From a virus: 37,148 nt of DNA. The position numbers and the translations under genes are program-made. The number at the start of each line of letters is the position of its first letter. The first letter of the stretch is position 1. This document shows, piece by piece, positions 32,200 through 37,148 of this stretch. Below the pieces are notes generated by a model. That model did no database searches. It had not been told where the DNA came from and worked only from the letters and a program-made list of their open reading frames with translations. Where the stretch lies: the IMG/VR virus record IMGVR_UViG_3300032223_000741, positions 1-37,148 of that record; one strand, 5' to 3'.

Positions 32200-32550
32200 T
32201 TATGCAAAGAAACGCTCGGTTCTTTTATGTATTTCGTCCCAAGTGTAAAACTTTAGTCGATTTCTTTTCTCAAAAGCTACCCAAGGAAGTCGGACATCTG
32301 CTGCTTCAAAGGCCCTTCGTATATTGCCGGCGTGTAAGTATACTAACCAGCAGTCAGGGTTCTCATGCTTTACCCAGGGATTGATGATGTCAGCGTGGTC
32401 AGCGTCACGCCTTACCTTCCTGCCCATGATGAAATACTGATCAGTAGAGTGAACATGACCATTGAGTAGGTGAGCTTCAAGATCCTCGGCAAAGGTTCTG
32501 ACGCAAGGCTCCTTGCTGTAGACTTCTGCTGCTACTTCAACGGGCGTCAT
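32200..32550 (-). CDS. Conserved unknown protein, 116 aa
   Basis: ATG 32550 (MTPVEVAAEVYSKEP) is preferred to a TTG at 32565. The middle contains GHVHSTDQYFIMGRKVRRDAD and NPWVKHENPDCWLVYLHAGNI, and near the end PWVAFEKRNRLKFYTWDEI; these look like a conserved phage family that I cannot name. Aromatic and His-rich. It is between TerL and the portal block, so it may belong to packaging or host-interaction functions. Overlaps the 87-aa gene by 14 nt. Confidence 0.6.
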   Translation of the reverse strand: MTPVEVAAEVYSKEPCVRTFAEDLEAHLLNGHVHSTDQYFIMGRKVRRDADHADIINPWVKHENPDCWLVYLHAGNIRRAFEAADVRLPWVAFEKRNRLKFYTWDEIHKRTERFFA

Positions 32551-32800
32551 TGTTGAGTGATTCAATGATCTTTTCCCTGTTCTGTTCTAAAAGAACGCGA
32601 ACGCTAGGGTAGTCTTTTTTATCTAATTGCAATGAAGTAAGCCTCCAAACGCCAACATAAATCCTGTGATAAATGTGATAGCTTTGATACCCACATTTCT
32701 TTGCAAACTCCCTTGTTGCGTCAAAATCGTTGTTTTCTACCCATTGGTAAAGAAGCGCACCGCATACAACCGGGTTAGGTTTAACTCGCGTTGTTTTCAT
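32537..32800 (-). CDS. Unknown protein, 87 aa
   Basis: MKTTRVKPNPVVCGALLYQWVENNDF... is helical, basic and aromatic (YQSYHIYHRIYVGVWRL). No motif recognised. It has its own leaderless-type promoter and lies directly after TerL. Confidence 0.6.
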   Translation of the reverse strand: MKTTRVKPNPVVCGALLYQWVENNDFDATREFAKKCGYQSYHIYHRIYVGVWRLTSLQLDKKDYPSVRVLLEQNREKIIESLNNDAR

Positions 32801-32806
32801 AAAGTT

Positions 32807-32834
32807 ATGTTAGGTTATAGCCTCATGCCATCAA
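32807..32834 (-). promoter_or_regulatory. Possible promoter of the 87-aa gene (leaderless type)
   Basis: Minus strand TTGATG (32834-32829), 16 bp, TAACAT (32812-32807). The -35 starts 34 nt before ATG 32800. Weakest member of the set. Confidence 0.4.
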
Positions 32835-32846
32835 GCCGATTTTAGG

Positions 32847-34154
32847 TTATCCTCTAAAGCCCATGATGACATCAGGGCGCCCCATCGACCTAGGACGCCT
32901 TGCTATAGCGGTTCGATCAACTACAAGCCCAGCCTTGATCGCTTGATGAGCTAGGGAGAATGAGTCTGACCCGTGGGATGACCAATCGTGTACCGGGACA
33001 TTCTTGATGGTGACTCCATCTCGCTCTTCCTTGGAATGGTATGCGTCGAGTGAATCAATCCCGTCTTGGCACCCATCCTCGTTGAAACTGATGCGAGGGA
33101 ATGCGTCCAAGGCAAGGTTGATGCCATCCCATACCGACATCTGGCGTGGTACAGGAACGACATTGGATAGACCTCCGAGCTTCAATGCCTCTTGCCATAG
33201 CCCTCCGTTCTCCTGGGCAGCGTCATGGGGAATGAAATGCGCCCCGTATCGGTATTGCTTCTGGGTCAGCCGGCCTGCCCAATCCGCCGGCGTCTTGCAA
33301 TCATCTCCACCTGACAGAGCTTCTAGGAAGTTAATGCGGTCTCCTACCATCTGCCAGATCCAGCATCGTTGATTGAGAGGGGCGCCTACATCAAATGAGG
33401 TGTAGACCGGGGCTTCCTTGAACCAGAGGACATCGTTACTGATGCGGCGCTGGTTGCGGGCATCTGCTAGGCTCTTGGAGTAAATCGCTCCAGGGCGACC
33501 AACATCAAAGGAACATTCGTACTCCTGATCAAAGATATGCGCCGGCGTACCGCGCTTGATGTCAGAGAGTTCTTTATCGTCTAGGATACCTGACTCTGAC
33601 GCCTTGAGTTGTAGGGTGAACCATTCTGGGTTGCCGGTAGCCTCCTTCCAGAGACGCCAGAAGGCATTGCGTCCCTTGGGGGTGCCGATGAAGGTCGCCC
33701 ATCCTTGGTAGTCAGACAAGCAGGGGCGGATGACGGCATACCATGCCTGCGGGTCAATATCAGCGAACTCGTCAATGATGACCCCATCAAGGTAGATGCC
33801 TCGGAGTCGTTCATAGGCCTCCCCGGAGTAGAGTCGGATCGTCGCCTTGTTCGGCAGGGTGATCTGAAGGTCGGCCTCGTTGATCTTGACATCTGGAATC
33901 TGTGCCGTGAATGACTTCAGATAGCCCCAAGCGATGTCTTTGGTCTGGTCACGGGTAGGGGCAAGGTATGCATAGCGCAATGCCGGCCCTTCCCTGCGAT
34001 GGGTCAATGCCCGATGCAGGAGGTCTTGAATGCAACCAAAGGTCTTGCCGCCCCTTCGATGGACAACGAGACAGGCCCAACGCTCCTTGCGCTCAAGGTA
34101 GCCTCGGAACTGATCTCTAGGTTCAAGCTCAACGATGATCTTGGGTCTTGCCAC
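32847..34154 (-). CDS. Terminase large subunit, 435 aa
   Basis: ATP-driven DNA packaging motor and nuclease. Walker A VVHRRGGKTFG (about 31-41), Walker B LDGVIIDEFAD (about 121-131) with Asp-Glu, coupling motif FIGTPKG (about 152-158) and a nuclease domain starting YTSFDVG (about 249-255), with further acidic residues in the C-terminal region. Start is GTG 34154, overlapping TerS by 26 nt; no ATG start nearby fits better. Confidence 0.93.
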   Translation of the reverse strand: MARPKIIVELEPRDQFRGYLERKERWACLVVHRRGGKTFGCIQDLLHRALTHRREGPALRYAYLAPTRDQTKDIAWGYLKSFTAQIPDVKINEADLQITLPNKATIRLYSGEAYERLRGIYLDGVIIDEFADIDPQAWYAVIRPCLSDYQGWATFIGTPKGRNAFWRLWKEATGNPEWFTLQLKASESGILDDKELSDIKRGTPAHIFDQEYECSFDVGRPGAIYSKSLADARNQRRISNDVLWFKEAPVYTSFDVGAPLNQRCWIWQMVGDRINFLEALSGGDDCKTPADWAGRLTQKQYRYGAHFIPHDAAQENGGLWQEALKLGGLSNVVPVPRQMSVWDGINLALDAFPRISFNEDGCQDGIDSLDAYHSKEERDGVTIKNVPVHDWSSHGSDSFSLAHQAIKAGLVVDRTAIARRPRSMGRPDVIMGFRG

Positions 34155-34509
34155 CGATGCGGACGATGATGTCCATTCCTCCGTTGAGTTCTACTTTGTC
34201 GGGTTCGTTCCATCCCTGGGCTTTTGCAACCATTTCCCCGTACTTCGCAGTCACAGGATGATCGGGTGCTAGTTCAATGTACCGGCTCCAAGCAGTTTTA
34301 AGGTATTCCTGACGCGATAGCTCTAGCTTTTCTTCAGCGATGGCTCGGAGTTCCTCGACCCTTCCACTTACTTCCACCTTTTTTAAGATGTTGTGGGCGG
34401 ACTTTGGATTGCCTTTGTAGCCGGCCTTTTTGGAGGCAACGGCTAGGGTTGATCCAGTAGCAAGAGCCTTGGCAAGTTTCTCTTGGCGAGGTTTAAGAGG
34501 CTTACCCAT
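34129..34509 (-). CDS. Terminase small subunit, 126 aa
   Basis: MGKPLKPRQEKLAKALATGSTLAVASKKAGYKGNPKSAHNILKK is the usual small-terminase start: helix-turn-helix RQEKLAKAL...A..ASKKAGY..., then a coiled-coil region (VEELRAIAEEKLELS). It recognises the phage packaging site and hands it to TerL. ATG 34509 is chosen because the longer frame to 34710 only reads through the separate 54-aa gene in another frame. Overlaps the 54-aa gene (ATGGGTAA). Confidence 0.8.
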   Translation of the reverse strand: MGKPLKPRQEKLAKALATGSTLAVASKKAGYKGNPKSAHNILKKVEVSGRVEELRAIAEEKLELSRQEYLKTAWSRYIELAPDHPVTAKYGEMVAKAQGWNEPDKVELNGGMDIIVRIGGKTQDHR

Positions 34510-34666
34510 ACTTGACAACGGTGCGGTTGGCTTTCTTGAGGAACACGGTGCCGTGAGGTGTCCAGTTTGAAGTTTTCTGGATAGATTCAATACCGGCGCT
34601 GAACGCCTTGAAGTTATCGCGGCGTCCATCTCCTTTGCCTTGAGTGCGTGGCTTCTGACATCCCAT
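34502..34666 (-). CDS. Small basic protein upstream of terminase, 54 aa
   Basis: ATG 34666 to TAA 34502, product beginning MGCQKPRTQGKGDGRRDNF and ending VVKYG. Basic and Gly-rich at the start; no family recognised. It overlaps the TerS start by 8 nt (ATGGGTAA) and follows a leaderless-type promoter, which supports it as the first gene of the packaging transcript. Confidence 0.55.
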   Translation of the reverse strand: MGCQKPRTQGKGDGRRDNFKAFSAGIESIQKTSNWTPHGTVFLKKANRTVVKYG

Positions 34667-34676
34667 AATTTCGGTA

Positions 34677-34706
34677 ATTTTACTGATGTTAGTTCTGAAA
34701 CGGCAA
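34677..34706 (-). promoter_or_regulatory. Putative packaging-operon promoter (leaderless type)
   Basis: Minus strand TTGCCG (34706-34701), 18 bp containing AACTAACATC, TAAAAT (34682-34677). The -35 starts 40 nt before ATG 34666. Best -10 of the minus-strand TTGCCG set. Confidence 0.65.
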
Positions 34707-34714
34707 GCACAATA

Positions 34715-34786
34715 TTAGTTTAACTCTTTCAATTTCTGGATCTCGTCGCGGAGCCTTGCGACCTCGTTGTTGTTGTTGGGGATCAT
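34715..34786 (-). CDS. Putative 23-aa coiled-coil peptide
   Basis: ATG 34786 overlaps the stop of the replication gene as ATGA and ends at TAA 34715. The product MIPNNNNEVARLRDEIQKLK... has leucine heptad-like spacing. Weak evidence; it could be a spurious frame. Confidence 0.35.
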   Translation of the reverse strand: MIPNNNNEVARLRDEIQKLKELN

Positions 34787-35646
34787 GCTGCTTGAAGGGT
34801 TCGGTTACGGTTGCGGTACTCTGATCGAATAGAGTCGGGCCACTTTGCGAAAGGGAAGGTCACGGGTGATGGGTGAACCTCAAGGGATTCGGGGTAGCGT
34901 TCAGAACGCCATCTGAATGCCTCGCTCTCATCAACGCTATGGGGTCTAGAAGCCTCGCTATCGCGTTTTCCAGCTAGTGCGGCGTAATCCATGCCTTCGT
35001 CTTCCCACCGGGCCTGATTTAGCCATGTAGCAGGGTGGGGGATGAAAGCGCCTCGCTCCTTCTGCCAATCTTGGGATTGCCGAGCCTTCCTAATGGCAGT
35101 TAGGACAGCATCAATGGGTGGCTTGGCTTTCCTCCATGAGTTCTGTGCTGCTCCCTTTCCTACCTTTCGGGGATATGCTTCCCAAAACTTCTCAAAACCG
35201 TCTGCATCATCGGCAGATGATGATTTCGTTTCTACTTCGTTTCGTTTCTCTTCTACTTCTAGCCGCGCTTTGCCGCAAGTTGCGGCGGAATGCGGCGGAA
35301 TGCGGCGGAATGCGGCGGAATTGACTCCGTCAGAGGTGGACGGGTCAGGAAACTTGCGCGTGGTGTGTCGAAGGCGCTGACTGAAGTTGGTAATGGTCAG
35401 GTAGCTCCTGCCGGCATGGTGATAGAATGCCACAAGCTCTCGCGCCTCTAGCTCGGCGAGTGATTTTGCGACATGGTTCTTGGTTCCCAGGGGAAAACAG
35501 ATTGAATCAACGATCCGGGCGTCCCCGTGGAAGTTGCCGTAATCGTCGGCCTTCATGATGAGGCGAACGAATAGGCACTCTGCTTCTGCTGATAGCCCAT
35601 CAAAACGATAGGAGTCAGTCCAATCTCTTAAAACTCTGTTCGGCAT
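34783..35646 (-). CDS. O-like replication initiation protein, 287 aa
   Basis: The N-terminal domain (MPNRVLRDWTDSYRFDGLSAEAECLFVRLIMKADDYGNF, about 1-39, extent only) is a winged-helix DNA-binding domain typical of phage O/DnaD-type initiators. The C-terminal domain contains FEKFWEAYPRKVGKGAAQNSWRKAK (about 149-173), the common 'FWxAYPRKxGKGxA' element of phage replication proteins that recruit the helicase or its loader. The linker (about 105-145) is polar and encodes four 10-bp tandem repeats followed by a purine-rich stretch, the lambda-like origin pattern. An AAGGA-like sequence lies 8 nt before the ATG. No helicase or DNA polymerase gene is present elsewhere, so the phage must use the host replisome. 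Confidence 0.8.
   Translation of the reverse strand: MPNRVLRDWTDSYRFDGLSAEAECLFVRLIMKADDYGNFHGDARIVDSICFPLGTKNHVAKSLAELEARELVAFYHHAGRSYLTITNFSQRLRHTTRKFPDPSTSDGVNSAAFRRIPPHSAATCGKARLEVEEKRNEVETKSSSADDADGFEKFWEAYPRKVGKGAAQNSWRKAKPPIDAVLTAIRKARQSQDWQKERGAFIPHPATWLNQARWEDEGMDYAALAGKRDSEASRPHSVDESEAFRWRSERYPESLEVHPSPVTFPFAKWPDSIRSEYRNRNRTLQAA
35224..35320. other. Probable replication origin (iterons plus purine-rich AT-rich tract)
   Basis: In gene direction the four 10-bp repeats (35320-35281) are followed by a short GC spacer and a purine-rich tract of about 37 bases (35260-35224, GAAAC/GAAGTAGAA repeats on the minus strand). In lambda the origin likewise lies within gene O: four iterons followed by an AT-rich, purine-rich region that melts. 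The analogy is by layout; the iterons here are shorter (10 bp against about 18-20). Confidence 0.6.
35281..35320. repeat. Four 10-bp tandem repeats (iteron-like) inside the replication gene
   Basis: TGCGGCGGAA is repeated four times without interruption, 35281-35320. The unit is not a multiple of three, so each copy is read in a different frame and the loss or gain of one would shift the frame. Confidence 0.95.
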
Positions 35647-35647
35647 A

Positions 35648-35845
35648 TTAAAATCCTTTTGCGATTATGGCTAATCGCTCTTTTAATTCATCTTCTGTGT
35701 AGAATGGTGTCATGTTTCGGGTGTTGAAAATTGCTACTGGTGCGTCAGCAATCTTTGTCTTTCTGAATAAAACCGGGTTGTAACCAGAGTCGTTATTCTC
35801 ATCAAGGTTGGGTAGATCGTGCGATGGGCCGTAAAACTGGTTCAC
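35648..35845 (-). CDS. Unknown protein, 65 aa
   Basis: MNQFYGPSHDLPNLDENNDSG... is acidic with a compact C-terminal helix (DELKERLAIIAKGF). No motif recognised. It overlaps the nuclease gene by 4 nt and ends just before the replication gene, so it is probably expressed with replication functions. Confidence 0.6.
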   Translation of the reverse strand: MNQFYGPSHDLPNLDENNDSGYNPVLFRKTKIADAPVAIFNTRNMTPFYTEDELKERLAIIAKGF

Positions 35846-36201
35846 AGGGATTCTATCGCTGCTTTGTAGTCGGTCTGATTGGGTAGGTCAGACCTTCTCA
35901 AAATGTCTAGGAAATGACCGGCTGACAGAATGACAAGCCACTTTCTCGCGTTGCGCTTGTGGGCAACGACGGGGATCTTGGTGCCGGCGTCAGTTGTCGC
36001 CTGATCATACCAGTTGTACGGGTTGCCTGATTCTACTCTTTTAACTTCAAAATGAATAGTAGGTAGCTCTGGACAAACGACATCTGGAGAATCGGTTCCG
36101 CCGCTAAACTGCTGTCCTCGACGGGCATTCATAAAGCCGGCCTCCCTCAACTGATCACGCCATTCCCTTTCTCCTCTGCAACCTTTGGCTCGGCTATTCA
36201 C
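35842..36201 (-). CDS. PD-(D/E)XK nuclease, Holliday-junction-resolvase-like, 119 aa
   Basis: Compact endonuclease: RAKGCRGEREWRDQLREAGF (about 3-22, with the early Glu in GEREW), SGGTDSPDVVCPELPTIHFEVKRVE (about 33-57) carrying the D...ExK pair, and later NARKWLVILSAGHFLDILR. The GxxGE...PDV...FEVKR pattern matches phage Hjc-like resolvases and related endonucleases. It probably resolves branched DNA made by RecT/exonuclease activity and replication before packaging. Overlaps both neighbours by 4 nt. Confidence 0.75.
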   Translation of the reverse strand: MNSRAKGCRGEREWRDQLREAGFMNARRGQQFSGGTDSPDVVCPELPTIHFEVKRVESGNPYNWYDQATTDAGTKIPVVAHKRNARKWLVILSAGHFLDILRRSDLPNQTDYKAAIESL

Positions 36202-36428
36202 TCTACCTCCTCCTCATTGATGAGTTCAACGGCAGCAAAGTAAGTGCCTGGGGGTAGCTCAAACTCCTCGTTGGCGCTTTTGACGCCCTCAAGGAATCCG
36301 ATCTGAAACGCCTGTTGCCAGCGATCCATGTGGTCAATATGTCCGCTTCCATCTTTTCCGAGGTAGCGGATGCCTTCCTGCTTCCACCTCTCTAGCCAGA
36401 GGGGGTCTTGTTCGGTGTTGTTGCTCAT
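36198..36428 (-). CDS. Unknown protein, 76 aa
   Basis: MSNNTEQDPLWLERWKQEGIRYLG... has charged helices and an acidic C-terminus (INEEEVE). No motif recognised. 4-nt overlaps with both neighbours place it in the early operon. Confidence 0.6.
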   Translation of the reverse strand: MSNNTEQDPLWLERWKQEGIRYLGKDGSGHIDHMDRWQQAFQIGFLEGVKSANEEFELPPGTYFAAVELINEEEVE

Positions 36429-36739
36429 GGGCGGTGCGTGGTATCCGCCCTGGTGAGGGCGATTTGTTGGGGGTATCCGAGTTCAATAAGAGCCTCAACC
36501 AGAGGGCCATATGGAACTTCTGTTGCGATGTATTTTAGGTAGCCGTCCAGGTGAGGCCAACGGTCTGCGACGGTGCGAAGGCCGAAGTAATCCCACCATA
36601 CGAGTTTTGCGGCGGCGCCTCTAATAGAGGGGGGGAGGGCATTGATTTTCTCGACCCATACCTCCGGGGTGCGAATACGCATATCCTTGAGCTTCTTTAG
36701 CTCCTCCTTTGGCAACTTGGAGTGTTGATTATTGCCCAT
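36425..36739 (-). CDS. Unknown protein, 104 aa
   Basis: A lysine-rich N-terminal helix (KLPKEELKKLKDMRI) is followed by a hydrophobic/aromatic core (GAAAKLVWWDYFGLR...WPHLDGYLKYI). All-helical by appearance. No family recognised. It ends overlapping the 76-aa gene by 4 nt. Confidence 0.6.
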   Translation of the reverse strand: MGNNQHSKLPKEELKKLKDMRIRTPEVWVEKINALPPSIRGAAAKLVWWDYFGLRTVADRWPHLDGYLKYIATEVPYGPLVEALIELGYPQQIALTRADTTHRP

Positions 36740-36740
36740 C

Positions 36741-36950
36741 TTATTTGCCGTTTAGGAGTTGAGTCAGACGCTTCACCTCTGCGATGAGATTGGTGTTGTC
36801 TTCAATAAGGTCGTCCATAGACGCCTGTAGCTCTGTCCTGTCCGTGTCTAGGTCTCGGAGGTAATCCGAGAGGCGCCTCAACCTGTTAAGGTCATCCTCT
36901 GGAAAGCTCGGAACCGCTGCCGGCCCGAATGAGATGCGTCCTACTTCCAT
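36741..36950 (-). CDS. Coiled-coil protein, 69 aa, next after the methyltransferase
   Basis: MEVGRISFGPAAVPSFP followed by heptad-like DDLNRLRRLSDYLRDLDTDRTELQASMDDLIEDNTNLIAEVKRLTQLL (about 19-66, extent only), predicted to be a dimeric coiled coil. ATG 36950 is chosen because GGGAGG lies 6 nt upstream. The first codons overlap the methyltransferase stop (ATGGAAGTAG). One extra G in the poly-G run would fuse the methyltransferase to this gene in frame. Confidence 0.65.
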   Translation of the reverse strand: MEVGRISFGPAAVPSFPEDDLNRLRRLSDYLRDLDTDRTELQASMDDLIEDNTNLIAEVKRLTQLLNGK

Positions 36951-37148
36951 GTTAGTTCCTCCCAAAGAGTTCTGAATGCGAGTTCTGCTGTGGCTGGAAC
37001 AACTCCGTTGCCGAGGAGTCCAACTCCCCCCCCCCCAACTTGGGTATGTTTATCCATGACTCTTGGTGGTTCCCACTCATATTGCTTTTCTTTTGGTCTG
37101 CTAGGCCAGATGCTTCTTGTCTGCTTATGTTTGCAATACGTCTCAAGA
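36941..37148 (-). CDS. C5-cytosine DNA methyltransferase, C-terminal end (motif X)
   Basis: This is the 3' part of the methyltransferase that starts at 758; 37148-37026 duplicates 123-1. The unique part, 37025-36941, encodes LLGNGVVPATAELAF, the conserved motif X that completes the SAM pocket, and ends at TAG 36941-36943. With exactly 11 G the frame is open. With 10 G it enters a frame that stops at about 36952. With 12 G it enters the frame of the downstream 69-aa gene with no intervening stop. The stop overlaps the start of that gene. Confidence 0.9.
   Translation of the reverse strand, partial: LETYCKHKQTRSIWPSRPKEKQYEWEPPRVMDKHTQVGGGGVGLLGNGVVPATAELAFRTLWEELTWK
37026..37148. repeat. Terminal direct repeat (copy 2), contig overlap
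   Basis: Exact second copy of bases 1-123. It begins inside an 11-C run at 37026-37036. The assembly was therefore cut at a homopolymer, a position where run length is hard to call. Confidence 0.93.

Noticed and set aside
34510-34710. N-terminal extension of the terminase small subunit
   Set aside because: The additional 67 codons run through a separate, tightly packed 54-aa frame and have no terminase-like sequence; ATG 34509 starts at the usual N-terminus.

Overview
The window is the whole genome of a temperate, podovirus-like bacteriophage, assembled as a circle. Bases 1-123 are repeated exactly as 37026-37148, so the non-redundant circle is 37,025 bp, and one DNA methyltransferase gene runs across the join. 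The virion gene order (portal, scaffold, capsid, tail tubular A and B, cupin-like protein, three internal virion proteins, T7-gp17-like fibre) follows the T7 plan. The phage also carries a tyrosine integrase and a probable attP holding the 3' end of a tRNA-Ser gene, so it should be able to lysogenise. The host is probably Gram-negative, because there is a unimolecular-spanin candidate with a lipobox. Most genes lack a clear Shine-Dalgarno site, which suggests a host lineage with little SD dependence. The host cannot be named from the sequence alone.

Layout: nearly every gene is on the minus strand, so transcription runs from high to low coordinates and around the join. The early block starts at a divergent regulatory switch (3431-3525: an excisionase/HTH gene leftward, a small ribbon-helix-helix-like gene rightward). 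It continues leftward through three tiny genes, a RecT-like annealing protein, a PD-(D/E)XK exonuclease, an HTH protein and a C5 methyltransferase, then across the join into small unknown genes, a PD-(D/E)XK resolvase-like nuclease and an O-like replication protein with a probable internal origin. Next come the packaging genes (54-aa protein, TerS, TerL), then portal, a Bbp19-like protein, scaffold, an SSB-like protein and the capsid gene, which has its own promoter and is bounded by terminators. The tail tubular proteins, the internal virion proteins (one of 2673 aa) and the fibres follow. The lysis block (holin candidates, u-spanin, GH108 endolysin) leads to a metallophosphoesterase, an HTH protein and a GNAT acetyltransferase, then attP and integrase.

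Two genes lie on the plus strand: the RHH-like regulator candidate (3525-3734) and a secreted 85-aa protein (20539-20796) embedded between virion genes.

Most unusual features: (1) a family of promoters (TTGNNN, 16-18 bp, TA-rich -10) placed 34-40 nt before start codons, so that the messages would be leaderless, several sharing a TAACATC half-site; (2) an 11-G run inside the methyltransferase just before motif X, where loss of one G truncates the protein and gain of one G fuses it to the next gene; (3) a lambda-like origin arrangement inside the replication gene; (4) a capsid-gene leader with interleaved inverted repeats that could form a pseudoknot; (5) an attP with four arm-type repeats, two of them inside the start of int.
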